A stretch of 64,000 nucleotides of DNA from Ornithomonoglobus_A sp045612845 (GTDB lineage: Bacteria > Bacillota > Clostridia > UBA1381): contig JAZKZV010000025.1 in assembly GCA_045612845.1 (NCBI GenBank), positions 124,001 through 188,000 of the forward strand. The letters are read 5' to 3'. A program made the translations under genes and the position numbers. Shown piece by piece: positions 1 to 7,946 of the stretch. The notes beneath the pieces are model-generated. The model did no database searches. It saw nothing but the letters and a program-made list of their open reading frames with translations, and was not told the DNA's origin. Within the stretch, counting starts at the first letter, position 1. Each line of letters starts with the position of its first letter.

Positions 1-1540
1 CGGGGCGTTTTATCATATCCGAAAGCTTTATGCCTGTTTTAACTGGTGCAGACTTATTTTTTTCCAAAATCGGATTAGCAATCTTTGGTGGTATATTTAT
101 AGAACCTACTCTTTTTATTTCTTCGTCTATTAACGACATTTTATGCAAAAATCTGTTGTATCTTTCTTCGCTTATAAGTCCCACTTTATAACCAAACGGA
201 AGAAGACGCTCGTCTGCATTATCCTGTCTTAACAGTAATCTGTATTCTGAACGTGATGTCATCATCCTGTATGGCTCGTTAGTGCCTTTTGTTATTAAAT
301 CGTCAATTAAAGTGCCGATATATCCATCACTTCTGTCGAGTGTGAGAGGCTCTTTGTCTTGTAATTTCAACGCAGCATTAACCCCTGCAATAAGTCCCTG
401 TGCAGCCGCCTCCTCGTAACCCGATGTGCCATTAAATTGACCCGCACCATAGAGATATGGTACGTTTTTAAATTCAAGTGTCGCATAAAGTTGGGTAGGG
501 TCGCAACAATCATATTCAATAGCATATGCACTTCTCATTATCTGGCAGTTTTCCAGACCCTTTATGGAACGATACATTGCAAGCTGAACGTCTTCGGGCA
601 GACTTGTAGAAAAACCCTGTGCATACATTTCCTTAGTATCAAGTCCCATTGGCTCAATAAATAGCTGATGACGGGGTTTATCGTGAAAACGTACAACCTT
701 ATCTTCTATTGACGGACAGTATCTTGGGCCAATACCCTCAACAAGACCACTGTACATAGCGCTGCGGTGCAGGTTTTCGTGTATTATTTTATGTGTTTCT
801 TCATTTGTATAAACGAGATAACATGGAACCTGATTTTCTCGTATATTCTCAGTTTCAAACGAAAAAGGAACAACTTGTTCGTCGCCATATTCAAGCTCCA
901 TTTTTGAATAGTCAAGCGAATCGGCATGTATTCTTGCGGGTGTACCCGTTTTAAAACGTAAAAGCTCAATGCCGAGTTCTCTTAATGAGGAAGAAAGCTC
1001 ATTTGAGGCGAACATTCCGTCAGGACCGCTCTCCTTTGAATATGAACCTATAAGTATTTTACCCTTAAGGTATGTACCTGTTGCAATAATAACTGCTTTT
1101 GTTTTGTACATAGCACCTGTTGCAACCGATACACTTGTTATTTTTCCGTTATCTATATTTATTTTTGTAACCTCTTGTTGAATTACATCAAGATTTTGCT
1201 CACACTCAACAGCTTTTTTCATATATATGTGATATGAAGAACGGTCAATCTGGGCACGTAAAGAGTGTACTGCGGGACCTTTACCGCGGTTGAGCATTTT
1301 TGATTGTATAAAACATGCGTCCGCTGCTTTGCCCATCTCTCCGCCAAGAGCGTCAATTTCGCGCACAAGATGTCCCTTTGCAGTTCCGCCTATTGACGGA
1401 TTGCATGGGAGGTTTCCTATTGCATCAAGGCTTATCGAAAACATTGCAGTCTTACTGCCAAGCCTTGCAGAAGCAAGTGCGGCCTCGCAACCGGCATGGC
1501 CTCCGCCTATAACAATAACGTCATATTCACCTAAAAACAT
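1..1540 (-). CDS. mnmG: MnmG (GidA), tRNA uridine-5-carboxymethylaminomethyl modification FAD enzyme, partial (N-terminal 513 residues)
   Basis: FAD- and NADH-dependent subunit that works with MnmE to add the (carboxymethyl)aminomethyl group to wobble U34 of certain tRNAs. The visible protein has the FAD-binding loop IGGGHAGCEAA (residues 11-21), the NLPCNPSIGG block (43-52), ATGTYLKG, GPRYCPSIEDK, YAQGFSTSLP, FNGTSGYEEAAAQG and the TSRSEYRLLLRQDNAD block, all hallmarks of MnmG. The family is about 620-630 residues, so roughly the last 110 residues lie beyond the left edge. The start is ATG at 1540 with an AGGAG site just upstream. It lies 20 bases after the DUF624 gene on the same strand and is probably co-transcribed with it. 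Identification is secure; only the C-terminus is unseen. Confidence 0.97.
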   Translation of the reverse strand, partial: MFLGEYDVIVIGGGHAGCEAALASARLGSKTAMFSISLDAIGNLPCNPSIGGTAKGHLVREIDALGGEMGKAADACFIQSKMLNRGKGPAVHSLRAQIDRSSYHIYMKKAVECEQNLDVIQQEVTKINIDNGKITSVSVATGAMYKTKAVIIATGTYLKGKILIGSYSKESGPDGMFASNELSSSLRELGIELLRFKTGTPARIHADSLDYSKMELEYGDEQVVPFSFETENIRENQVPCYLVYTNEETHKIIHENLHRSAMYSGLVEGIGPRYCPSIEDKVVRFHDKPRHQLFIEPMGLDTKEMYAQGFSTSLPEDVQLAMYRSIKGLENCQIMRSAYAIEYDCCDPTQLYATLEFKNVPYLYGAGQFNGTSGYEEAAAQGLIAGVNAALKLQDKEPLTLDRSDGYIGTLIDDLITKGTNEPYRMMTSRSEYRLLLRQDNADERLLPFGYKVGLISEERYNRFLHKMSLIDEEIKRVGSINIPPKIANPILEKNKSAPVKTGIKLSDMIKRP

Positions 1541-1560
1541 TTATTGTCTCCTTTTTTGTG

Positions 1561-2421
1561 TTATGCTTCTTCACATTGCAATTCATTTTCTTCTTCTTTT
1601 GCTTTTTTTACAATGGGTTTTATGCGGTTTGTTGCTGAAAATTCTATCGGCATTCTTGTAAGTATGGGTGCAAAAAAGCAAACAATCAAAAGAGCGGGTA
1701 TTAAATTGAGGTATGTAAATATAATAAATACGATTCCTGCACATATTATCGTAAATACCAGATTAAGAGGAATTGAGGCGAGTGTAAGAAGTAAGGCGTT
1801 TTTAAATAAATGTCTCAATTTAAGCTTAAATGTAGTCATAAACTGGTACATGTAAAAATGCATCCATGTATATATTACAAAAAGTACAGATAATACAATT
1901 ATTGATACATATATCAGTGTATTTTGTGTTTGTGTATATAACGAGAAATATAGCCTGATTGCAACAGGTACAAATAATATAACAACAAGGTCTATTAAAG
2001 TCAACAACATACTTTGTTTAAAATTCTCTTTAAATATATCCTTACCATCGCTTAATATCCATATTGGTTTTCTTATTGTAAAGCAACGTATAGCATGTGC
2101 ATATACCGCAGATGCCGGTCCGCTTCCGAAAAGAAAAAACATACATAAGGCAAAAATAACCTTAAGCGATATGTACACAGAAACTGCACCGCTCTCGTCG
2201 AGCTGTGAGAGTGTTGATATCCATTCGTAATCTATTGGTGCAAAAAAAATCATAAGTGCTATAAAAGGCAGGCTCAAAAGCACGTAGATTATATTGAGTC
2301 CGATAATTTTTGAAAATTTTTCGCCTATAATTTCCCAGAATCTGAAGAAACTTCTTTTTTCGGGGTCATTAGCGTTTATTCCTTTTCCGGGTTTTAAATA
2401 TCCGGGTGTAAATAATCCCAT
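1561..2421 (-). CDS. DUF624 (YesL-like) multi-pass membrane protein
   Basis: A 286-residue integral membrane protein of the DUF624/YesL type. The N-terminus is soluble (MGLFTPGYLKPGKG, then a segment ending RSFFRFWEIIGEKF), followed by about five or six hydrophobic helices and a short charged, Glu-rich C-terminal tail. The F-x-x-F-W-E-I-I-x-x-x-F region before the first helix is typical of the family. YesL is encoded near rhamnogalacturonan/rhamnose uptake genes in Bacillus, and here the divergent neighbour is rhamnulokinase; a link with sugar transport is inference only, as the biochemical role is unknown. ATG start at 2421 with AGGAG upstream. A sigma-A-type promoter lies at 2469-2497. It is first in a two-gene unit with mnmG. 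Confidence 0.8.
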   Translation of the reverse strand: MGLFTPGYLKPGKGINANDPEKRSFFRFWEIIGEKFSKIIGLNIIYVLLSLPFIALMIFFAPIDYEWISTLSQLDESGAVSVYISLKVIFALCMFFLFGSGPASAVYAHAIRCFTIRKPIWILSDGKDIFKENFKQSMLLTLIDLVVILFVPVAIRLYFSLYTQTQNTLIYVSIIVLSVLFVIYTWMHFYMYQFMTTFKLKLRHLFKNALLLTLASIPLNLVFTIICAGIVFIIFTYLNLIPALLIVCFFAPILTRMPIEFSATNRIKPIVKKAKEEENELQCEEA

Positions 2422-2468
2422 AGTTAATATCTCCTGAATTTATTGTATTTGTATATCACATGTAAGTT

Positions 2469-2497
2469 ATTGTATCACAAATTGATATATATTTCAA
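2469..2497 (-). promoter_or_regulatory. Probable vegetative promoter for DUF624-mnmG
   Basis: On the minus strand the -35 box is TTGAAA (2497-2492) and the -10 box TACAAT (2474-2469) with a 17-base spacer. It lies about 50 bases before the DUF624 start and fires divergently from the rhaB promoter. Confidence 0.6.
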
Positions 2498-2555
2498 GTG
2501 TATTAAGACTAAATATTTAAACTTTTTGTAAAAAATATTTAAATTAAATAATAAA

Positions 2556-2584
2556 TTGACAAAGAGAAAAAAATATTGTATAAT
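2556..2584 (+). promoter_or_regulatory. Consensus sigma-A promoter for rhamnulokinase
   Basis: Perfect TTGACA (2556-2561) and perfect TATAAT (2579-2584) separated by 17 bases. The transcript should start near 2591, giving a leader of about 26 bases to the ATG at 2617. That leaves no room for a riboswitch; no obvious operator palindrome was noticed. Confidence 0.85.
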
Positions 2585-2616
2585 ATAGTCAATGATTTCT
2601 TATGGAGGATAAAAAT

Positions 2617-4107
2617 ATGGGAAAAACATATAAATTTTTGGCATTCGATTTTGGTGCATCGTCAGGAAGAGCTATGCTTGCAAAATTTGATGGTGAAAAA
2701 ATAACATTAGAGGAAAAACATCGTTTTTCAAACGACCCGGTTGATATAAACGGTAATTTTCACTGGGATGTTCTGAGGTTGTTTTTCGAAATTAAGCAAG
2801 GTATTTTAAAATGTGCCAATTCAGGAGACAGAGATATCGATTGTATTGGTATAGATACATGGGGCGTTGACTATGGCTTGCTTGATGAAAATGATAAGCT
2901 TTTAGGTAACCCGTACCATTATCGTGATACAAGAACAGAGGGAATGTACGAAGAAGCATTCAAGCTTGTTCCAAAAGCAGAAATATTCGAAAGAAGCGGC
3001 GGTGTCGCATTTAACTGGTTTAATACCATTTTCCAACTTCTTTCTGCAAAGCTTTCTAATGATTCTGCATTAAAGAATGCAAAAACAATGCTCATGATGC
3101 CTGACTTATTAAACTTCTTCCTAACAGGCGAGAAAAAAACAGAGTATACTGTTGCTTCAACAACACAGATGTTTAATAGCGTAAAACATGAGTGGGCATA
3201 CGACTTGTTAGAAAAAATGGGTTTACCTACAGATATACTTACAGACGTTGTATATCCGGGAGAAATTGTTGGAAAAATCAAGCCGGAACTTGCAGAAGAA
3301 CTTGGAATTGATGAGATTCCTGTTATTGCAGTAGCATCTCATGATACAGGTAGTGCGGTTGCATCTGTTCCTGTTGTTGATGAAAAAGACTTTATCTATA
3401 TTTCTTCAGGTACATGGTCACTTATGGGTGTTGAGCTTGATAAGCCAAATGTCTGCAATGAGGCATTAGAACATAACTTCACAAATGAGGGCGGAGTAAA
3501 TAAAACTATTCGTTTCCTTAAAAATATAATGGGTCTGTGGTTAATTCAGGAATCAAGACGTCAGTGGGACAGAGAGGGCGAGCTTTTAAGCTTTGATGAG
3601 CTTGAAAGACAGGCAAATGCTGCAGAGCCTTTTGCAAGCCTTATTGACCCTGACTATCCTGCATTCCAGACACCGGGAAATATGCCAAAGAGAATACGCG
3701 AATACTGTAAAAAAACAGGACAAAAAGTTCCCGAGACAAAGGGTGAGGTTGTTCGTTGTATTGCACAATCTCTTGCATTCAAGTATCGTGAGACGGTTGA
3801 GGGTATGGAAGAAGTTACAGGCAACAAGTATAATGTTGTAAATATTGTTGGCGGCGGTATTAAGGATAAGATGATTTGTCAGTTTACTGCAAATGCTACA
3901 AAGAGAAAGGTCAGCACAGGTCCTGTTGAGGCAACAAGTATCGGTAACGTTGTTGTTCAGGCAATGGCGATGGGTGCAATAAAAGACTTAAAAGAGGGCA
4001 GACAGGTTGTTAAAAACTCATTTGACATAACTGTGTATGAACCACAGGACAGCGATGCTTGGGATAAAGCATACGAAGAGTGGAAGAGAATTATAAAGAG
4101 CATATAA
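2617..4107 (+). CDS. rhaB: Rhamnulokinase
   Basis: FGGY-family sugar kinase that phosphorylates L-rhamnulose at O-1 with ATP, the second step after rhamnose isomerase. The N-terminal phosphate loop is AFDFGASSGRAM, followed by DTWGVDYGL, YHYRDTR, SSGTWSLMG and the C-terminal GGGIKDKMICQFTANATKR, all characteristic of RhaB. The 496 residues match the family (about 490). An in-frame ATG also exists at 2602, but GGAGG at 2604-2608 lies inside that extension and is spaced 8 bases from the ATG at 2617, which fixes the start. No rhaA, rhaD, transporter or rha regulator is adjacent; the next gene is an unrelated YgjV-like membrane protein. L-fuculokinase or xylulokinase are less likely from the motif pattern. 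Confidence 0.93.
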   Translation: MGKTYKFLAFDFGASSGRAMLAKFDGEKITLEEKHRFSNDPVDINGNFHWDVLRLFFEIKQGILKCANSGDRDIDCIGIDTWGVDYGLLDENDKLLGNPYHYRDTRTEGMYEEAFKLVPKAEIFERSGGVAFNWFNTIFQLLSAKLSNDSALKNAKTMLMMPDLLNFFLTGEKKTEYTVASTTQMFNSVKHEWAYDLLEKMGLPTDILTDVVYPGEIVGKIKPELAEELGIDEIPVIAVASHDTGSAVASVPVVDEKDFIYISSGTWSLMGVELDKPNVCNEALEHNFTNEGGVNKTIRFLKNIMGLWLIQESRRQWDREGELLSFDELERQANAAEPFASLIDPDYPAFQTPGNMPKRIREYCKKTGQKVPETKGEVVRCIAQSLAFKYRETVEGMEEVTGNKYNVVNIVGGGIKDKMICQFTANATKRKVSTGPVEATSIGNVVVQAMAMGAIKDLKEGRQVVKNSFDITVYEPQDSDAWDKAYEEWKRIIKSI

Positions 4108-4125
4108 CAGACGGGATTTTTGTGT

Positions 4126-4653
4126 ATGAGTAAAACTGAAATAATAGCGCAGGCATTTGGAATTCTGGGACTTATTATTATAGTTTCGTCATTCCAATTC
4201 AAAGAAAACAAAAAATTCTTTACATTACAGGGCGTTGGAAGTGTATTGTTTTTCCTTAACTTTATAATGATAGGTGCAGTTGCGGGAGCACTGTTTAACC
4301 TGACCAATTTTGTGAGAGGAATGTTGTTTTCTAAAAACACGCATAAGCTGTGGAAGATTATTGTTGTAGAAATTTTATATACTGCATGTTTCATATTCGC
4401 CATTTTCTCGGGAGGTATAGATTATTTTCAGATATTTATAGCCTTTTTGCCATATGCGGCGCTTGTAGCTATGAGTGTATGTATGTGGAACGGTAATGGA
4501 AAGCATATAAGAATTTCGCAGATAACATACATGTCTCCATCATGGATTGTACATAATATATTTAACTTTTCGCTTGGAGGTCTTATTTGCGAAACAATAA
4601 ATATGGTTTCTTCGTTTGTTGCACTTATGCGATATAAGAAAAATGGTTTTTAA
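4126..4653 (+). CDS. YgjV-family inner membrane protein
   Basis: A 175-residue protein with about five hydrophobic helices resembling the Imp-YgjV family (similar to E. coli YgjV). It begins MSKTEIIAQAFGILGLIIIV, has the conserved pattern QFKENKKFF between helices 1 and 2 and ends in a short basic tail. Function is not established for the family. The start is taken as ATG 4126, about 9 bases after a weak GGGA; a TTG at 4120 would sit too close to it. It follows rhaB by 18 bases and precedes a terminator, so it probably shares the rhaB transcript. Confidence 0.75.
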   Translation: MSKTEIIAQAFGILGLIIIVSSFQFKENKKFFTLQGVGSVLFFLNFIMIGAVAGALFNLTNFVRGMLFSKNTHKLWKIIVVEILYTACFIFAIFSGGIDYFQIFIAFLPYAALVAMSVCMWNGNGKHIRISQITYMSPSWIVHNIFNFSLGGLICETINMVSSFVALMRYKKNGF

Positions 4654-4682
4654 CAATAATTAAATATTCATATATCAAAAGA

Positions 4683-4714
4683 AATTCTCATAGTATATAC
4701 TATGAGAATTTTTT
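4683..4714 (+). terminator. Rho-independent terminator after rhaB-ygjV
   Basis: Perfect 28-base inverted repeat at 4683-4710 (left arm AATTCTCATAGTAT) followed by a short T run. It separates the rhaB unit from the SPOCS/LysM gene. Confidence 0.75.
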
Positions 4715-4741
4715 GTTAATCAGAAAGGGATGGTTAAGAAT

Positions 4742-6280
4742 ATGAATATAGTTACTGAGGAGTTAAAACTAAACCAGATTATTGCCTCGTCAAAGGTGCA
4801 AAAGCTTGTTGAGGGCGACATAATTGTGCCTGATACAAAGCCTGATGTATTAAAACTTTTACAGACGGATGCACTATCGTATATTACGGACAAACATATA
4901 GCTGACGGATGTGTCGACATAAAAGGAAAAGTTGACCTTGCAATGTTGTATATTCCTGATTCGGAGTCGGAAAGAGTAAAAAGCATTACATCTTGTTTTG
5001 ACTTTGATGAAAGTATTGTAAACAGAGAACTTAGTGGAACAGACAGTGCAATATTAAATGCTTATGTTGAAAGAGTAGAAGTAAACGTTGTTAATAGCAG
5101 AAAATTAAAAATCAAGGTTGTTGTGGCTATCGAATATGAGCTTATAAAAACTGCGCCTTTGTTGCTTGCAGTGGATACTCAGGATAGCGAGAATGTACAA
5201 ATAAAAAGAGAAACAATTTCTGTGCAGAACAGTGTTGGTATAATGGAAAGTGTTTTCGACATACACGAAAAAGCAGAAATATCTCCCGGACAGGATAGTA
5301 TAGCAGAGATTTTAAAGTATGATATAAAAATAGCCGATTACGAACATAAGCCCATGGGTGAAAAGGTTATACTAAAGGGTACACTGTGTGTTTGTGTTCT
5401 CTACATATCAAAATCCGCAAACATAGAATTCAGCGAGAGCGAAATTCCGTTTACAGAGATTGTTGAAATAGAAAATCTTTCGGAAAGCAGTTATTGTGAT
5501 ATGGATTTTTGGGTAGGCGCATGCAGTGTTGTGCCCGAGGAGGACTCGGACGGTGATATCCGTATAATGGATATAGAATGCAGTATAAATTCATGCATAA
5601 AAGCGGTTGAGGATATGGAAGTTGATATGATAGTAGATTGCTATGAACCATACAAAACCACATCAGTAGAGCGTAAAAATATTATGATAGATGAGATAGT
5701 CTCAAGACCGCAGACGCAAAACACAATAAGAGATATTATAGAAATAAATGGTGATATGCCATCAGTTACGGGTGTGTATGATGTTTTAGCACATCCCAAT
5801 ATGGTAAATGCATCAATAACAGGCGGCAGAGTGGTTTGTGAGGGTAAGATAGAGGCATTTGTTTTATGCATTTCTGACAGTGCACAAAGCCCGGTTTGCA
5901 GCATAAAAAAGGAAATACCGTTTAGTTATATGATAGATGACTGCCCTGATAGTGACTTAGTTAGTCCAAGGGTTAAGGCGGAAATAAAACACATTGGCTA
6001 TAGTCTTAATGCGGCGGGAGAAATTGAGCTGAGGATAGTACTGTCGTTAAGTGCAAATATTGTAAAGCAACGCAGTATAGATATAATAAGCGATGTATGT
6101 GAGGATGATAATAATGACAAAGAATCAAGCGGTATAGTAATTTATTTTGTTCAGCAAAATGATACATTATGGAATATTGCAAAGAAGTATTCTGTTCCTA
6201 CTCAGGCAATAATAGATTTTAACTCTTTAAAAGAAGAAACCTTAAAGGAGGGAACAAGACTTCTGATACCGGGAAGATGA
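4742..6280 (+). CDS. SPOCS (DUF3794) repeat protein with C-terminal LysM, SipL-like
   Basis: A 512-residue protein with repeated SPOCS/DUF3794 segments (the first begins near residues 10-20 with the pattern VEGDIIVPDTKPDV) and a LysM motif at about 465-511 (VQQNDTLWNIAKKYSVP through LIPGR). This architecture is that of SipL of Clostridioides difficile, which binds SpoIVA through its LysM domain and helps assemble the spore coat. No signal peptide is visible, as expected for a mother-cell coat-morphogenesis protein. ATG 4730 abuts AGAAAGGG directly, so ATG 4742, about 12 bases downstream, is preferred; this choice is not certain. No spoIVA neighbour is present. A coat role is inferred from architecture. 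Confidence 0.8.
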   Translation: MNIVTEELKLNQIIASSKVQKLVEGDIIVPDTKPDVLKLLQTDALSYITDKHIADGCVDIKGKVDLAMLYIPDSESERVKSITSCFDFDESIVNRELSGTDSAILNAYVERVEVNVVNSRKLKIKVVVAIEYELIKTAPLLLAVDTQDSENVQIKRETISVQNSVGIMESVFDIHEKAEISPGQDSIAEILKYDIKIADYEHKPMGEKVILKGTLCVCVLYISKSANIEFSESEIPFTEIVEIENLSESSYCDMDFWVGACSVVPEEDSDGDIRIMDIECSINSCIKAVEDMEVDMIVDCYEPYKTTSVERKNIMIDEIVSRPQTQNTIRDIIEINGDMPSVTGVYDVLAHPNMVNASITGGRVVCEGKIEAFVLCISDSAQSPVCSIKKEIPFSYMIDDCPDSDLVSPRVKAEIKHIGYSLNAAGEIELRIVLSLSANIVKQRSIDIISDVCEDDNNDKESSGIVIYFVQQNDTLWNIAKKYSVPTQAIIDFNSLKEETLKEGTRLLIPGR

Positions 6281-6294
6281 TAAAAATAAAATAG

Positions 6295-6323
6295 TTGACA
6301 ATTCTGGAATTATGTTGTATAAT
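6295..6323 (+). promoter_or_regulatory. Consensus sigma-A promoter for greA
   Basis: TTGACA (6295-6300), 17-base spacer, TATAAT (6318-6323), 57 bases before the greA ATG. It directly follows the SPOCS gene stop, so greA has its own transcript. Confidence 0.85.
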
Positions 6324-6379
6324 ATAGCGCGTATGTATTTTTAATAAACATATCATAATATTAGAGGAGGAACACAGGA

Positions 6380-6850
6380 ATGAACGTTAAGGAATATGTC
6401 TTGACCGCAGAAGGTAAACAAAAGCTTGAAGCGGAGCTTGAACATTTAAAAAATGTTACAAGAAAAGAAGTATCTGAACAAATTAAAGAGGCGCGTTCTT
6501 ATGGGGACCTTTCGGAGAACGCTGAATACGATGCAGCAAAAGATAAACAAGCAGAAGTTGAAGCACGCATAAGTGAGATAGAGCAAATGCTCAAATATGC
6601 TAAAATTATAGAGGCAACAGACATAAAAACAGACGTAGTTACACCGGGAGCAAAAATTGTACTCGAAATGTTTGGCGAGCAGGCAACATATACACTTGTC
6701 GGAACATCAGAGGCAGACCCGAACAAGAATATGATTTCTTATGAATCACCTGTAGGTGCAGCAGTGTTAAATCATTCGGCAGGGGAAGTTGTTCAGGCAG
6801 CAGCTCCGGCGGGAAGTATAGAAATCAAGATTATCAAAATAGGCGACTGA
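6380..6850 (+). CDS. greA: Transcription elongation factor GreA
   Basis: Binds RNA polymerase in the secondary channel and stimulates cleavage of backtracked transcripts. Residues 1-75 form the coiled-coil finger, with the tip motif GDLSENAEYDAAK carrying the acidic residues that act at the active site. Residues about 80-156 form the FKBP-like globular domain. The 156 residues equal the usual length (about 158). ATG preceded by GAGGAGG at good spacing; own promoter and a following weak terminator make it monocistronic or the first gene of a leaky unit with the M42 genes. Confidence 0.97.
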   Translation: MNVKEYVLTAEGKQKLEAELEHLKNVTRKEVSEQIKEARSYGDLSENAEYDAAKDKQAEVEARISEIEQMLKYAKIIEATDIKTDVVTPGAKIVLEMFGEQATYTLVGTSEADPNKNMISYESPVGAAVLNHSAGEVVQAAAPAGSIEIKIIKIGD

Positions 6851-6861
6851 TTGAACTAAGC

Positions 6862-6900
6862 AAAGGGACGGAGTTATTCGTCCTTTTGTTATCTTTTTTT
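6862..6900 (+). terminator. Probable terminator after greA
   Basis: Stem AAAGGGACG (6862-6870) pairs with CGTCCTTTT (6879-6887) with one G-U pair and an 8-base loop; a T-rich tract follows, interrupted by GTTATC. It may be leaky and allow read-through into the peptidase genes. Confidence 0.5.
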
Positions 6901-6917
6901 AAGAAAGGCTCACAAAT

Positions 6918-7946
6918 ATGAAAAAAACATTGGAAAAGCTTAGCGATATGCGCGGAGTTTCGGGCTTTGAATATCGAATAACAGACGAAATAAAGAAAAT
7001 ATTTTACGAGTATGCAGACGAAGTATATACAGATGCATTAGGTAGTGTAATTGCTCATAAAAAGAGCAATAATGAAAATGCACCTAAAATTATGATAGAG
7101 GCACATTGCGATGAGATAGGACTCATTGTTACAGGTATAACAGACGAGGGGTATATCACATTCTCAAATGTCGGTGGGGTAGATAACAGAATTTTACCTT
7201 CACTTGAAGTTGTTGTTCATGGTAAAGATAATATAAATGGTGTTATTGGTATAAAGCCTGATAATTTACTGGAGAAGGACAAGACCGTCAAAATAAAGGA
7301 TATGGCAGTTGATACCGGTCTTGATGTGAAAACTGTAAAAGAACTTGTAAGTATTGGCGATAGCATAACAATGGCACAATCCGTAGGTGTTTTGGGTAAA
7401 AATCAATGGAGCGGAAAATCGCTTGATGACAGAGCCGGAGTGGCAGTGCTTGTAAATGTTTTAAAAGAGCTTAAAAATGAAGATATAGACGCCCATATAT
7501 ACGCTGTTGCGGCAGTTCAGGAGGAAGTGGGTTGCCGAGGTGCAAAAACTGCAGCTTTCTTGGTAAATCCTGATATGGCGGTAGCTATAGATGTTACTCA
7601 TGCAATAACACCTGATAATTCAGAGGGTGCATTTAAAACAGGCAGCGGAGTTGTTATTGCAACAGGGCCTAATATTCACCCAAAGCTTTATAACAGGCTT
7701 ATTTCCTTGTGCGAAAAGCACAATATTAAACACGAAATAGAAGTAGAGGCGGGCGACACTGGAACTGACGCGTGGGAAATTCAGACCGCAAGAGCGGGAA
7801 TTCCTACTGCATTGGTATCAATACCATTAAAATATATGCATACCTCTGTAGAAACAATGTCGCTTGCTGATATTAAAGCTACTGCAAAGCTTTTAAAGGA
7901 ACTTATAAAAAGCATTAAGGAGGATATATCGTGGTTGAACTTATAA
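6918..7946 (+). CDS. M42-family (TET-like) aminopeptidase, paralogue 1, predicted active
   Basis: Two-metal aminopeptidase of the M42/YsdC/TET family, a cytosolic self-compartmentalised peptide trimmer in its characterised relatives. Metal ligands and catalytic residues are all present: EAHCDEIGL (His and Asp), KSLDDRAGV (bridging Asp), AVQEEVGCRGA (general-base Glu followed by metal-ligand Glu), AIDVTHA (Asp) and KYMHTSVE (His). The 342-residue length is usual. AAAGG lies upstream of ATG 6918. It is the first of three overlapping paralogues; its 3' end overlaps the next gene by 16 bases, so all three are translated from one mRNA. Substrate preference cannot be read from sequence. Confidence 0.92.
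   Translation: MKKTLEKLSDMRGVSGFEYRITDEIKKIFYEYADEVYTDALGSVIAHKKSNNENAPKIMIEAHCDEIGLIVTGITDEGYITFSNVGGVDNRILPSLEVVVHGKDNINGVIGIKPDNLLEKDKTVKIKDMAVDTGLDVKTVKELVSIGDSITMAQSVGVLGKNQWSGKSLDDRAGVAVLVNVLKELKNEDIDAHIYAVAAVQEEVGCRGAKTAAFLVNPDMAVAIDVTHAITPDNSEGAFKTGSGVVIATGPNIHPKLYNRLISLCEKHNIKHEIEVEAGDTGTDAWEIQTARAGIPTALVSIPLKYMHTSVETMSLADIKATAKLLKELIKSIKEDISWLNL

Noticed and set aside
2602..2616. Upstream ATG as the start of rhamnulokinase
   Set aside because: The extension contains the GGAGG site that serves the ATG at 2617.
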